Positions 7,300 through 15,081 of a stretch of DNA of 64,000 bases are shown one piece after another. Every line of letters starts with the position of its first letter. The first letter of the stretch is position 1. The DNA comes from Planctomycetota bacterium (GTDB taxonomy: Bacteria; Planctomycetota; UBA1135), in NCBI GenBank assembly GCA_004295085.1, contig SHNF01000018.1:372001-436000 (forward strand), written 5' to 3'. The notes below the pieces were generated by a model. It was not told the DNA's origin. It did no database searches and worked only from the letters and a program-made list of their open reading frames with translations. The position numbers were made by a program, and so were the translations under genes.

Positions 7300-9474
7300 T
7301 CAGTCCTTCTTCACGGGCACTGGGGCGCGGATCTCGACGAACGGCGGCGGCACCAGGGCCTGGAGCGCCGCCGGTTCGGCGCCGCCGGCTGCGTCCAGGT
7401 CGCCGGTGTAGCCCAGCTGCTCGATCTGCGCCGCCACGGACGTGATCCCGCTCCTGGACATGCTGCGCGCCTTGCTCATGGGGTTGTCGAGCACCAGGCG
7501 CCGCGCTTGGAAGGCGTTGAGCTGGCGCTCCAGGCGCTGGCGCAGGCGCGCTTCCTCGGCCGGATCCGCCGCTGTGTCCTGCGGCTCGAGCTCATCCGGG
7601 TTCCGCTTCAGGTCGATGAGGCGCTCGGCGCTGTCGCCGTACTTCTCATACTTGAGGGATTGGGTGCGCAGGGCCTGGATGCGGCGCGCGTACTTCAGCA
7701 GCGGAAACGCGTCCGGCTCCTGCGCGTCCCAGCACGGGTACGTCTGCAGGTGCGGCATGGGGTTGTCGTATTCGCAGATGACCATGTCCCGCGCCGGTGC
7801 CGCGCCGTCGCCGATGCAGTCCAGCAGGCTGACGCCCTCCAGGGCGTCCAGTTCCGGCGTGCGCGCGCCCGGCGCTCCGGTCACGCGCTCCACGAACTGG
7901 GTGACCGTGGGGAACACGTCCACCAGCGAGGCCATGTGCGGCACGCGCGTGCCCGCCGGCAAGGTCTCGGGGTAGCGCATCACCAGGGGCACGTGCACCA
8001 GCTCGTCCACCAGCGCGAACTGGTGGCCCAGCCGCCCGTGCAGGCCGAACTCCTGCCCGTGATCGGAAGTGACGATCACGAGCGTGTCTTCCATCAGGCC
8101 CAAGTCACGCAGGCCCTGGAACAGGCGCCCCAGCTGCTGGTCCTGGTACAGGATCTCGGCGTCGTACAACGCCTTCAGGATCTCCAGCTCGCGCGGCTCC
8201 AGCTCGCGTTTGCCGCACTCGAAGGCGCGCGTGTGCTCGTCCGACTGGTTCAGCGCCCGCGCCATCTCCAGGGTCACGCCGTCGGGCAGGAAGGCGCCGG
8301 CCGTGGCGTCGGGCGGGTCGTACGGCCCGTGGGCCTCGTTGAGATTGAGGAACAGGAAGAACGGCCGCTCGGCGCTGCGGCCGCGCCCGCCGCCCAGCCA
8401 GGTCAGCGCCTGGTCCACCACGCGCTGCGCGCCCTTGTCCGGCGGCGGCGGCCGCCGGAGGAGCTTGAGCCGGGGCGCGAACTTCGCCCACAGCCCGCCC
8501 AGGAAGGTGCGCTGCGCGGCATCCGGGCGCGTGAAGTCCCACACCTTGTGAAAGCCCTGCGTCAGCCCGGCGTCGGCCGTGATCCAGCTCTTCTCGGCGA
8601 TGCAGCAGGTGTCGTAGCCGCGCTTGCCCAGCTCTTCGGGCAAGGTGTGGAAGTCGCTCAAGGCGTGCTCGCCGAAGCGCTCCAGGCCGTCGTCCAGGCG
8701 TGGATGCTCCCAGCCCGTGCGGTGCGTGCTCCACTGCAGACCGGTGAACAAGGATGCGTGCGACGTGAGCGTCCAGGGGGCCGCCGAGAACGCGCTCTCG
8801 AACACCACCCCCTCGGAGGCGATGGTGGACAGCTCCGGCGAGGTGGCGCGGTAGTAGCCGTAGGTGCTCAGGTGGCTCGCCGCCACCGTGTCCAGCACGA
8901 TGAGCAGCACGTTGGGCGCGCCGGGAGCAGGCACCGGCGCGGCGGCCACGCTGAGCGGCGCCTTCTGCACCGGAAGCAGGGTGCCGACGAACGCGGCAAG
9001 CACCAGCAGCACCACGCCGGCGGCAGCCAGCGCCGGGCTGAAGAAGCTGGCCAGCATCCAGCCGTACGAGCCGCGGGCCAGCCAGTACAGAGCCAGATAC
9101 ACGCCCAGGGCCACGGCCAGCGCCAGCACCGTCGGTAGGAGGCTCGGGGCGCTGAAGAAGGGCACGCCGGCCAGGCGCGTGAAGTGCAGGCGCAGCAGGT
9201 AGACCAGGGTCGCGGCCGCGACTCCGATGGCGATGCCCAGGAACAGGCCGGGGTAGGCCTCGCGCTCCTTTCGGCGCGTGATCCAGGGCAGCAGGACGGC
9301 CGCGACCAGGCCCAGGACGGCGCCAGCGCCAAGGTAAAGGGGCAGGGCCTGCAGCCAGGTGCCCGGGTCCCGGTGGTACGGGTAATCCCGCAGCACGCGC
9401 GCCGTCTCCACCAGGCCGGCCAGGCCGATCAGGAGAGCTCCCAGCAGCAGGCCGTGAAACAGGCGGCGGAGCAT
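7300..9474 (-). CDS. Membrane-anchored sulfatase-fold (alkaline phosphatase superfamily) protein
   Basis: 724 aa. Residues 1-170 form about five membrane helices; the rest is an extracytoplasmic alkaline-phosphatase-superfamily domain starting at NVLLIVLDTVAASHLSTYGY (metal ligand Asp195). The active-site segment is WTLTSHASLFTG. Thr235 stands where formylglycine sulfatases have the modified Cys or Ser, and His replaces the Arg of CxPxR. The second metal block is TSDHGQEFG. The C-terminus holds the LGYTG phrase shared with the other family members here. Classic sulfatase activity is therefore unlikely; a Thr nucleophile recalls LtaS, EptA and OpgB phosphotransferases. It lies 36 bp downstream of the 9511 gene on the same strand, so the two probably form one transcript. 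Substrate unknown. Confidence 0.85.
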   Translation of the reverse strand: MLRRLFHGLLLGALLIGLAGLVETARVLRDYPYHRDPGTWLQALPLYLGAGAVLGLVAAVLLPWITRRKEREAYPGLFLGIAIGVAAATLVYLLRLHFTRLAGVPFFSAPSLLPTVLALAVALGVYLALYWLARGSYGWMLASFFSPALAAAGVVLLVLAAFVGTLLPVQKAPLSVAAAPVPAPGAPNVLLIVLDTVAASHLSTYGYYRATSPELSTIASEGVVFESAFSAAPWTLTSHASLFTGLQWSTHRTGWEHPRLDDGLERFGEHALSDFHTLPEELGKRGYDTCCIAEKSWITADAGLTQGFHKVWDFTRPDAAQRTFLGGLWAKFAPRLKLLRRPPPPDKGAQRVVDQALTWLGGGRGRSAERPFFLFLNLNEAHGPYDPPDATAGAFLPDGVTLEMARALNQSDEHTRAFECGKRELEPRELEILKALYDAEILYQDQQLGRLFQGLRDLGLMEDTLVIVTSDHGQEFGLHGRLGHQFALVDELVHVPLVMRYPETLPAGTRVPHMASLVDVFPTVTQFVERVTGAPGARTPELDALEGVSLLDCIGDGAAPARDMVICEYDNPMPHLQTYPCWDAQEPDAFPLLKYARRIQALRTQSLKYEKYGDSAERLIDLKRNPDELEPQDTAADPAEEARLRQRLERQLNAFQARRLVLDNPMSKARSMSRSGITSVAAQIEQLGYTGDLDAAGGAEPAALQALVPPPFVEIRAPVPVKKD

Positions 9475-9510
9475 GTCGTGGGGTCCTCGTTGAGAAGCGC
9501 GCGGTCCGGA

Positions 9511-9849
9511 TCAGGTCCAGGCAAGATGCAGGCGATCGCCCTCGGGCTCGCCGTAGGCGCGCAGGCCCTTCCAGCGCCTGTCCAGGCCGGAGACGGCCTC
9601 GCGCAGCTTCTGCAGCGCCATGGCCTTGGCCAGGCCGGCGCCCTCCAGCTCGAAACGCGAGAGCACCATGCTCCCCGGCTGGAGGTGCACGTCGGCGGTC
9701 AGGGTCACCGCGCCCAGGAACGGCGCCTTTGCGTCCAGGCGCAGGGCGCGGCCGCTCCAGTGCAGGCGCAGCGGCTGGATGCCCAGCGGCAGGATCGCGG
9801 CCAACGTCTCCTCCAGGCCCGGGAGGTCCAGGTCCATCTGCACCAACAT
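9511..9849 (-). CDS. Small unrecognised protein
   Basis: 112 aa, soluble, no signal peptide. The sequence alternates short hydrophobic strands (LPLGIQPLRLHWSGRALRL, then VTLTADVHLQPGSMVLSRFEL) and ends with a helix and strand (LRAYGEPEGDRLHLAWT), which suggests a small beta-rich fold such as a START-like or lipid-binding domain, but I do not recognise it. The ATG at 9849 is chosen because a TACACT box lies 8 nt upstream; other in-frame starts further upstream would run antisense through the divergent von Willebrand A gene. It is the likely first gene of a two-gene unit with the sulfatase-fold gene. Confidence 0.62.
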   Translation of the reverse strand: MLVQMDLDLPGLEETLAAILPLGIQPLRLHWSGRALRLDAKAPFLGAVTLTADVHLQPGSMVLSRFELEGAGLAKAMALQKLREAVSGLDRRWKGLRAYGEPEGDRLHLAWT

Positions 9850-9857
9850 GGCGGGGC

Positions 9858-9863
9858 AGTGTA
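9858..9863 (-). promoter_or_regulatory. TACACT -10-like box (minus strand) of the 9849 gene
   Basis: Read on the minus strand, TACACT lies 8 nt before the ATG at 9849. Together with the plus-strand TATGGT at 9895 it forms a compact divergent promoter region. Confidence 0.45.
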
Positions 9864-9894
9864 GGGACGCGGTTCCCGGTGCGCCGTGGCCGAC

Positions 9895-9900
9895 TATGGT
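9895..9900 (+). promoter_or_regulatory. TATGGT -10-like box of the von Willebrand A gene
   Basis: TATGGT lies 9 nt before the ATG at 9910. It is one reason to prefer that start over the in-frame GTG at 9886. Confidence 0.35.
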
Positions 9901-9909
9901 GATGGCGGC

Positions 9910-11202
9910 ATGCTGGTCTGCGCCCTCCTCCTGGCCCAACAAGGCTTCGGTCCGCCGCTCCAGATCGAGCCGCCGCGGACCGAGGCGCTGCTCCAGGTGC
10001 TGGCGGACGACACCGCCTCGGCGCAGCTGCGGGCGGAGGCCCTGGCGGATCTTGCCGCTGGCGACGGGCCGCTGCCCCTGGAGCCGCTGCTGGCCTTGCG
10101 CAACCTCGCGCACGGGCCGGCGCTGGCCGACTACGCCCGCTGCCTGGGGCGCAGCGAGCCGGGCGCGCTGCCGGTGCTGCGCAAGATCGCGGACAAGGAC
10201 GACGCGCAGGCCCGCGCCGAGGCGGTCTATGCCATCGCTCACCTCGACGCCGACGGCGGCGTCGCCTTCGCGCGCTCGGTCCTGGCCGGCACGCTCCAGC
10301 CGGACATGGCCCGCGTGGCGGCGCTGCGCGCCCTGGCCGACCTGGAGTCTCCCTTCGCCCGCGTGGAGGCTCTGCGCGCCCTGGAGCGGGCCGAAGGCCC
10401 GTTGCTGATGGAGGCCCTCGCGGTGCTGCGGCGCCATCCCGACCTGGAGGACGCGCCCTACCTGGTACGGGTCCTGGACCGCTGCAGCGGCCGACCCGGC
10501 CGCGAGACCGTGGCCCTGCTCCAGGAGCTCACGGGATACCGCGTCGGCCTGGACGCGCGCACCTGGGAGTACTTCCTGCTCAAGCACAAGGCCGAAGGCA
10601 CGCCGTTTCGCCGCGACGCGGCGGCGGTCGAGGCCGAGACCGAGACCTTGAGCTACTTCGGGATCCCGATCCGCAGCGACCGGGTCGTGTTCGTGCTGGA
10701 TTCCTCCGGCTCCATGAACGACCTTCTGCCCGAGCAGCCGCGCCACACGCGTGGCAGCATGGCGGTGGAGGAGCTGATCCGCACTCTGCCGCGCCTCGAG
10801 CCGCAGGCGCGCTTCAACATCGTGTTCTTCTCCGAGCGGGCCGCCGCCTTCGGGCCCGCGCCGTCCGGGCGCGACGGCGGCCTCAGCCCGCGCACGGAGG
10901 AGCAGCTCACGGCCGCGACCGGCTGGCTGCGCAACCGGCGCTTCGACGGCGGCACCAACATCCTTGCGGCCCTGGAGCTGGCCTTCGAGCACCCGGGGGT
11001 GGAGGAAGTCATCCTGCTCAGCGACGGCGAGCCCACGGTGGGGGAGGTGCGGCCTTACCGCATCCTGAACCAGGTGGCGCGCTGGAACCGCTGGCGTCAC
11101 GTGCGCGTGAGCACCATCGCCCTGGCGGCTCCCCTCGGCGCGCGCCAGTTCCTGTATAAGCTCGCGGCCCAGCACGACGGCGCCTGCCGCGTGCTGGAGT
11201 GA
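9910..11202 (+). CDS. Secreted HEAT-repeat plus von Willebrand A domain protein
   Basis: 430 aa. The start at 9910 gives a short hydrophobic leader (MLVCALLLAQQGFG) and has a -10-like box 9 nt upstream. Residues ~20-220 are Ala/Leu/Arg-rich paired helices of the HEAT/PBS-lyase type (units such as DDAQARAEAVYAIAHLD and ARVAALRALADLESP). The C-terminal half is a von Willebrand A domain with the full MIDAS motif DSSGSM, then a conserved Thr (FDGGTNI) and Asp (LLSDGEPT), so divalent-metal-dependent ligand binding is expected. Such proteins act as extracytoplasmic adhesion or scaffold factors; the ligand is unknown. Its TGA is directly followed by the GTG of the MDR gene (no spacer), so cotranscription is likely. 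Confidence 0.86.
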   Translation: MLVCALLLAQQGFGPPLQIEPPRTEALLQVLADDTASAQLRAEALADLAAGDGPLPLEPLLALRNLAHGPALADYARCLGRSEPGALPVLRKIADKDDAQARAEAVYAIAHLDADGGVAFARSVLAGTLQPDMARVAALRALADLESPFARVEALRALERAEGPLLMEALAVLRRHPDLEDAPYLVRVLDRCSGRPGRETVALLQELTGYRVGLDARTWEYFLLKHKAEGTPFRRDAAAVEAETETLSYFGIPIRSDRVVFVLDSSGSMNDLLPEQPRHTRGSMAVEELIRTLPRLEPQARFNIVFFSERAAAFGPAPSGRDGGLSPRTEEQLTAATGWLRNRRFDGGTNILAALELAFEHPGVEEVILLSDGEPTVGEVRPYRILNQVARWNRWRHVRVSTIALAAPLGARQFLYKLAAQHDGACRVLE

Positions 11203-12216
11203 GTGCAACAGGTCTGGATCCCCCGCATCGGTCCGCCCGAGGTGCTGGAGCTGCGCCAGGCTCCCGATCCGCGCCCCGGGCCCGGGCAGGTGCGTATCGC
11301 GGTCGAGGCCGCCGGCGTCAATTTCGCCGACCTGATGGCGCGCATGGGCCTCTACCCGGACGCCCCGCGGCTGCCGGCGGTGGTCGGCTACGAGGCGGCC
11401 GGAAGCATCGACGCTGTCGGGGACGGCGCCGAACCGTCGCGCGTCGGCGAACCGGTCCTGGCCTTGACCCGCTTTGGCGGCTATTCATCGCGCCTGTGCG
11501 TGCCTGCCGCCCAGGCCGTGCGCCGTCCGTCCGGCCTGGACGCGGCCGCCGCGGCCGCCATCCCGGTGAACGGGCTCACCGCCTGGATGATGCTGGAGGA
11601 GATGGGCCGCCTGCGCGCCGGCGACCGCGTCCTGGTGCACGGCGCCGGGGGCGGGGTCGGCCTGCTGGCCCTGGACCTGATCCGCCGCCGCGGCGCAGTG
11701 GCGGTGGGCGCAGCGTCGCCGGGGAAGCACGCGTGGCTGCGCGCGCGCGGCTACGACCAGCTCGTGGATGCACGCGCGCCTCTGCCGGCGCAGCTTCCTC
11801 CCGGCTCGTTCGACCTGGTCCTCGATCCGGTCGGCGGCCGCTCCTGGGCCGAAGGGCTACAGCTGCTGCGTCCCGGCGGACGCATCGTGCTGTATGGCTT
11901 CTCCGCCAACGCCGGCGGCGAACGGCGCAGCCTCGTGCGGGTGCTGCGCAACCTTGCCGCCATTCCGTGGTGGCGGCTCGGTCCCATCGCCCTCATCAAT
12001 CACAACCAGGGCGTGCTGGGCGTCAACCTCGGCCGCATGTGGCAGCACGCCGAGCTGGCCGCGCGCTGGCTGGCCGAGCTGCTGCGGCTGTGGGAGCAGG
12101 GCGCGCTGCGCCCGCACGTCCACGCGCGCGTCCCCTTCTCACGGGCCGCCGAGGCGCACCGCATCCTGCACCGGCGCGAGAACCTCGGCAAAGTCGTCCT
12201 CGTCCCCGATCCCTGA
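11203..12216 (+). CDS. Zinc-independent MDR oxidoreductase, quinone reductase-like
   Basis: 337 aa medium-chain dehydrogenase/reductase. The N-terminal GroES-like catalytic domain has VNFADLMARMGLYP and VVGYEAAGSIDAVG. The Rossmann half carries the nucleotide loop VLVHGAGGGVGLLALDL, preceded by the family's NGLTAWMML helix. The structural-zinc cysteine cluster and catalytic zinc ligands are absent, so it belongs to the NADPH:quinone reductase, enoyl-reductase or VAT-1 type. It starts with a GTG immediately after the preceding stop and is followed by enoyl-CoA hydratase after 1 bp, so the two enzymes are likely co-expressed. A role in reducing enones from acyl-CoA or lipid metabolism is plausible but not shown. 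Confidence 0.92.
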   Translation: MQQVWIPRIGPPEVLELRQAPDPRPGPGQVRIAVEAAGVNFADLMARMGLYPDAPRLPAVVGYEAAGSIDAVGDGAEPSRVGEPVLALTRFGGYSSRLCVPAAQAVRRPSGLDAAAAAAIPVNGLTAWMMLEEMGRLRAGDRVLVHGAGGGVGLLALDLIRRRGAVAVGAASPGKHAWLRARGYDQLVDARAPLPAQLPPGSFDLVLDPVGGRSWAEGLQLLRPGGRIVLYGFSANAGGERRSLVRVLRNLAAIPWWRLGPIALINHNQGVLGVNLGRMWQHAELAARWLAELLRLWEQGALRPHVHARVPFSRAAEAHRILHRRENLGKVVLVPDP

Positions 12217-12217
12217 C

Positions 12218-13045
12218 ATGCTCTCTTCCGACTGGACCAGCTACCCCAACGGGCGCGTGCGCGCACGCGTGCTCAACCGAGTGGCCTGGATGGAGCTGCG
12301 CCACCCTCCGGCCAACAATTACTCCTACGAGATGATGCGCGACCTGGACGCGGCCATCCTGGCCGCGCGCATGGACGACGGCGTGGACGTCCTGGTCTTG
12401 TCCGGGGACGGCGACCGGTTCTTCTGCTCCGGCGCCGACATCCGCATGCTCAGCAGCGTCACGCCGCGCTTCAAGTACTACTTCTGCCTGCACGCCAACG
12501 AGACCCTGCTGCGCCTGGGCAACACCGCCAAGCTCACCATCGCCGCGCTCAACGGCCATTGCGTGGGCGGCGGGCTGGAGGTGGCGCTGGCCTGCGACCT
12601 GCGGCTGGCGCGCCGCGCGGCCCTGAGCGACAAGGAGTTCAAGCTCGGCCTGCCGGAGGTGAACCTCGGAGTCCTGCCGGGCACCGGCGGCACGCAGCGC
12701 CTGGCACGCCTGCTCGGCGCCGCACGCGCGCTGGAGCTGATGGCCGAAGGGACGCTCATGAGCCCCGACGAAGCCCGCGCCTGCGGCCTGGTGCACAAGG
12801 TTCTCGACTTCGCCGGCTTCCGCGAGGCCGTGCAGTCCTACGCCGAGCGCTTCACGGCGCCGCACAAGGCCTCCTTCGCCGTGGGCGCGATCAAGCGCGC
12901 CGTCCACGGCGGCAGCGGCCTGCCGCTCGAAGCCGGCCTGGCCCTGGAGCGCGAGCTGCAGCAGCAGCTGTTCACGTCCCGCGACGCCCGCGAAGGCCTC
13001 ACCGCGTTCGAGGAGAAGCGCAAGCCCTCGTTCGAAGGCAGCTGA
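12218..13045 (+). CDS. Enoyl-CoA hydratase/isomerase family protein
   Basis: 275 aa crotonase-fold enzyme that adds water across 2-enoyl-CoA, or isomerises it. The oxyanion-hole segments FFCSGADI and NGHCVGGGLEVALACDLRLA are present. Both acid-base residues of true hydratases are in place, Glu121 in GGGLE and Glu147 in LGLPEVNLG, followed by GVLPGTGGTQRLARLLG. The C-terminal helices end with the usual REGLTAFEEKRKPSFEGS. I start at the ATG at 12218 because upstream in-frame codons lie inside the MDR gene. The 1-bp gap to that gene suggests a two-gene operon; fatty-acid or phenylacetate-type beta-oxidation is the broad context. Confidence 0.94.
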   Translation: MLSSDWTSYPNGRVRARVLNRVAWMELRHPPANNYSYEMMRDLDAAILAARMDDGVDVLVLSGDGDRFFCSGADIRMLSSVTPRFKYYFCLHANETLLRLGNTAKLTIAALNGHCVGGGLEVALACDLRLARRAALSDKEFKLGLPEVNLGVLPGTGGTQRLARLLGAARALELMAEGTLMSPDEARACGLVHKVLDFAGFREAVQSYAERFTAPHKASFAVGAIKRAVHGGSGLPLEAGLALERELQQQLFTSRDAREGLTAFEEKRKPSFEGS

Positions 13046-13077
13046 ACCGCGCGCCGCGGCGCACCGCGTCGCGCACC

Positions 13078-13083
13078 TACAAT
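13078..13083 (+). promoter_or_regulatory. TACAAT -10-like box of the 13091 MDR gene
   Basis: TACAAT (5 of 6 matches to TATAAT) ends 7 nt before the ATG at 13091, so the following MDR gene probably has its own, possibly leaderless, transcript. Confidence 0.5.
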
Positions 13084-13090
13084 CCGCGGC

Positions 13091-14131
13091 ATGCGGGCAG
13101 TGCGCATTCAGGAGCATGGCGGGTACGAAGTCCTGAGGCTGGAGGACGCGCCGGTTCCGGAGCCCGGTCCCGGGCAGGTGCGGATCCGCGTGGCGTGGTC
13201 GGCGCTGAACCACCTGGACAAGTGGGTGCGCGCGGGAGTGCCGGGGCACAAGTTCCCGCTGCCGCTGACGCCGGGCTGCGACTTCAGCGGCGTCGTGGAC
13301 GCCTGCGGGCCCGGCGTGGACGTGCAAGCCGGGACGCGCGTGACCGTCGCTCCAGGCTTCTCGTGCGGCACGTGCCGGATGTGCGCCGGTGGCCGGCAGC
13401 AGCTGTGCCGCCACTTCGGGATCTATGGGGAGACCGGGGACGGGGGCGACGCGGACTACGCGGTGGTGAAGCTCGAGAACCTGATCCCCGTGCCGGACGG
13501 CTTCCCGCTGGACTGCGCCGCGGCCTTCCCGCTGACCTACCTGACTGCCTGGCACATGCTGGTGGAGCGCTGCGGCGTGCGGCCGGGCGACCTGGTGCTG
13601 GTGCACGCGGCCGGCAGCGGCGTCAGCGTGGCCGCGGTGCAGATCGCGAAGCTGTGGGGGGCGCGCGTGATGATCACCGCCGGCAGCGATGAGAAGGTGC
13701 AGAAGGGCCTGGACAACGGGGCGGAGAGCGGCGTGAATTACCGCCGCGAGGACTGGACCGCCGCGGCCAAGGCCTGGACCGGCAAGAAGGGGCTCGACAT
13801 CATCGTGGATCACGTGGGCGCGGACACGCTGCCCAAGGGCGTGTGGGCGCTGGCCAGGGGCGGGCGCATCGTGACCTGCGGCGTCACCAGTGGCGGCGAG
13901 ATGACGCTCCACATTGCGCCGGTCTTCTTCAAGAGCCTGAGCGTGCTGGGCTCGACCATGGGCAGCCTGGGCGAGCAGAAGGAGGTGGCCGAGCACGTGT
14001 TCTCCGGGCGGCTGCGGCCGGTGATCGACAGCCGATTTCCGCTGGAGCGGGTGGCCGACGCGCACCGCAAGCTGGACGCGCGGGAGGCGTTCGGCAAGGT
14101 CCTGCTGCAGGTAGACCCGGGGCTAGACTAG
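13091..14131 (+). CDS. MDR oxidoreductase with structural zinc site
   Basis: 346 aa. Differs from the upstream MDR in keeping the four-cysteine structural zinc lobe (CGTCRMCAGGRQQLC, spacing C-x2-C-x2-C-x8-C). The N-terminal domain has NHLDKWVRAG and TPGCDFSGVVDACG, and the Rossmann part has LVLVHAAGSGVSVAAVQIAK. Catalytic-zinc residues of classical alcohol dehydrogenases are not obvious, so it fits the zinc-lobe-containing quinone-reductase or alkenal-reductase group. The C-terminus (RFPLERVADAHRKLDAREAFGKVLLQVD) is standard for the family. A TACAAT box sits 7 nt before the ATG; the next gene begins 4 bp after its stop. Confidence 0.93.
   Translation: MRAVRIQEHGGYEVLRLEDAPVPEPGPGQVRIRVAWSALNHLDKWVRAGVPGHKFPLPLTPGCDFSGVVDACGPGVDVQAGTRVTVAPGFSCGTCRMCAGGRQQLCRHFGIYGETGDGGDADYAVVKLENLIPVPDGFPLDCAAAFPLTYLTAWHMLVERCGVRPGDLVLVHAAGSGVSVAAVQIAKLWGARVMITAGSDEKVQKGLDNGAESGVNYRREDWTAAAKAWTGKKGLDIIVDHVGADTLPKGVWALARGGRIVTCGVTSGGEMTLHIAPVFFKSLSVLGSTMGSLGEQKEVAEHVFSGRLRPVIDSRFPLERVADAHRKLDAREAFGKVLLQVDPGLD
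14124..14129 (+). promoter_or_regulatory. TAGACT -10-like box of the first chalcone-isomerase-like gene
   Basis: GGGC-TAGACT, 6 nt before the ATG at 14136, overlaps the last codons of the MDR gene. It closely resembles the GGCTAGANT boxes at 43962, 49028 and 53918. Confidence 0.45.
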
Positions 14132-14135
14132 GGCC

Positions 14136-14864
14136 ATGCAGAGCTTCCTCGCGCCGGCGTTGGCACTTCTCGCGATCCTGGCTCCGGTGGGCGCGGCCCA
14201 GGACAAGGGCCGGCTGCCCGAGAAGCCGGTCAAGGAAGAGCGGACCGGGGTCGAGTTCCAGCGCACGCTGCCGGCGGCCGGAGGCGGCACGCACACCCTG
14301 GTGGGCACAGGGGTGCGCACGCGCACCATTTTCAACGTGAAGGTGTACGCCATCGGCTACTACGTGGACCTGCCGGCCGCGATCCGGGTGCTGGGCAAAT
14401 ACAAGGAGCTCAAGGCGGAGCGCCTGGAGAAGAACCAGGAATTCGGGCAGGACGTCGTGCTCGGCGACCATGGCAAGACCCTGCGCCTGGTGCTGGTCCG
14501 CGACGTGGACGCCGAGGACATGCGCGAGGCGTTCGAGGACGAGCTGCAGCCGCGCCTGAAGGAGAAGAGCAAGCCGGCCGATCTGGAGAGCTCGCAGAAG
14601 ATCATGGATACCTTCCGCGGCTACTTCGGCACCAACATGAAGGAGGGGGACACGATCGTGTTCACATGGCAGCCGGGCGGCAAGTTGTACACCAGCGTCA
14701 ACAATCAGGAGAAGGGTGTCATCGAGTCGCACACCTTGTGCTGGGCCCTGTTCGACATCTTCCTCGGCCCCGACGCCATCTCCCCCAGCGCGCGCAATAA
14801 CTTCCTGCAAGGCCTGCACGCGGAGCTGCGCCGGACCGCCGTGGCCGCCAAGAGCAACAACTAG
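14136..14864 (+). CDS. Secreted chalcone-isomerase-like protein (copy 1)
   Basis: 242 aa with a signal peptide (MQSFLAPALALLAILAPVGAAQ). The mature part matches the chalcone-isomerase-like fold: TGVEFQRTLPA, LVGTGVRTRTIFNVKVYAIGYY, a strand around LRLVLVRDVDAEDMREAFEDEL, then GDTIVFTWQPGGKLYTSV, and a C-terminal helix LCWALFDIFLGPDAISPSARNN. Bacterial relatives are exported and usually have no proven isomerase activity; fatty-acid binding has been shown for plant fold relatives. Here the N-terminal Arg/Thr pattern of the enzyme pocket is only partly recognisable, so a lipid- or ligand-binding role is as likely as catalysis. A paralogue lies 217 bp downstream. Confidence 0.82.
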   Translation: MQSFLAPALALLAILAPVGAAQDKGRLPEKPVKEERTGVEFQRTLPAAGGGTHTLVGTGVRTRTIFNVKVYAIGYYVDLPAAIRVLGKYKELKAERLEKNQEFGQDVVLGDHGKTLRLVLVRDVDAEDMREAFEDELQPRLKEKSKPADLESSQKIMDTFRGYFGTNMKEGDTIVFTWQPGGKLYTSVNNQEKGVIESHTLCWALFDIFLGPDAISPSARNNFLQGLHAELRRTAVAAKSNN

Positions 14865-14879
14865 CTCGTCTTGTAGCGC

Positions 14880-14896
14880 CCCGGATCCTTCCCGGG
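14880..14896 (+). terminator. Weak hairpin after copy 1 of the chalcone-isomerase-like pair
   Basis: CCCGG (14880-14884) can pair with CCGGG (14892-14896) across a 7-nt loop, followed by AAAGTTTCT. This is a short stem with no clean U-tract; a possible attenuator or weak terminator only. Confidence 0.25.
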
Positions 14897-15034
14897 AAAG
14901 TTTCTGCGTCTTCCCCGGGCCTGTGACGTAGGAATAGCTGCCTGCTGGCGGCGCGAGGAACGAATGCCTTGCGGCGCGGCCGGCCCCATCCCCTGAGGCG
15001 CGCGACGCGCGGGCCGCTGGTGCCTGTTGCGGGC

Positions 15035-15044
15035 GTGACGTCAC
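15035..15044. promoter_or_regulatory. Perfect palindrome GTGACGTCAC, candidate operator
   Basis: GTGACGTCAC is a perfect 10-bp palindrome 37 bp before the start of the second chalcone-isomerase-like gene. A related half site, GTGACGTAG, occurs at 14923-14931 in the same 217-bp intergenic region. The spacing and symmetry fit a dimeric regulator site, but no regulator is identified. The rest of this intergenic region is GC-rich with no other clear signal. Confidence 0.35.
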
Positions 15045-15070
15045 TTCACCTCACGATCCATTCACTTCGT

Positions 15071-15076
15071 GGAGGG
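15071..15076 (+). promoter_or_regulatory. Shine-Dalgarno GGAGGG for the 15082 gene
   Basis: GGAGGG ends 5 nt before the ATG at 15082. With a long leader and a palindrome upstream, this gene is unlike its leaderless-looking neighbours. Confidence 0.55.
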
Positions 15077-15081
15077 ACCAA

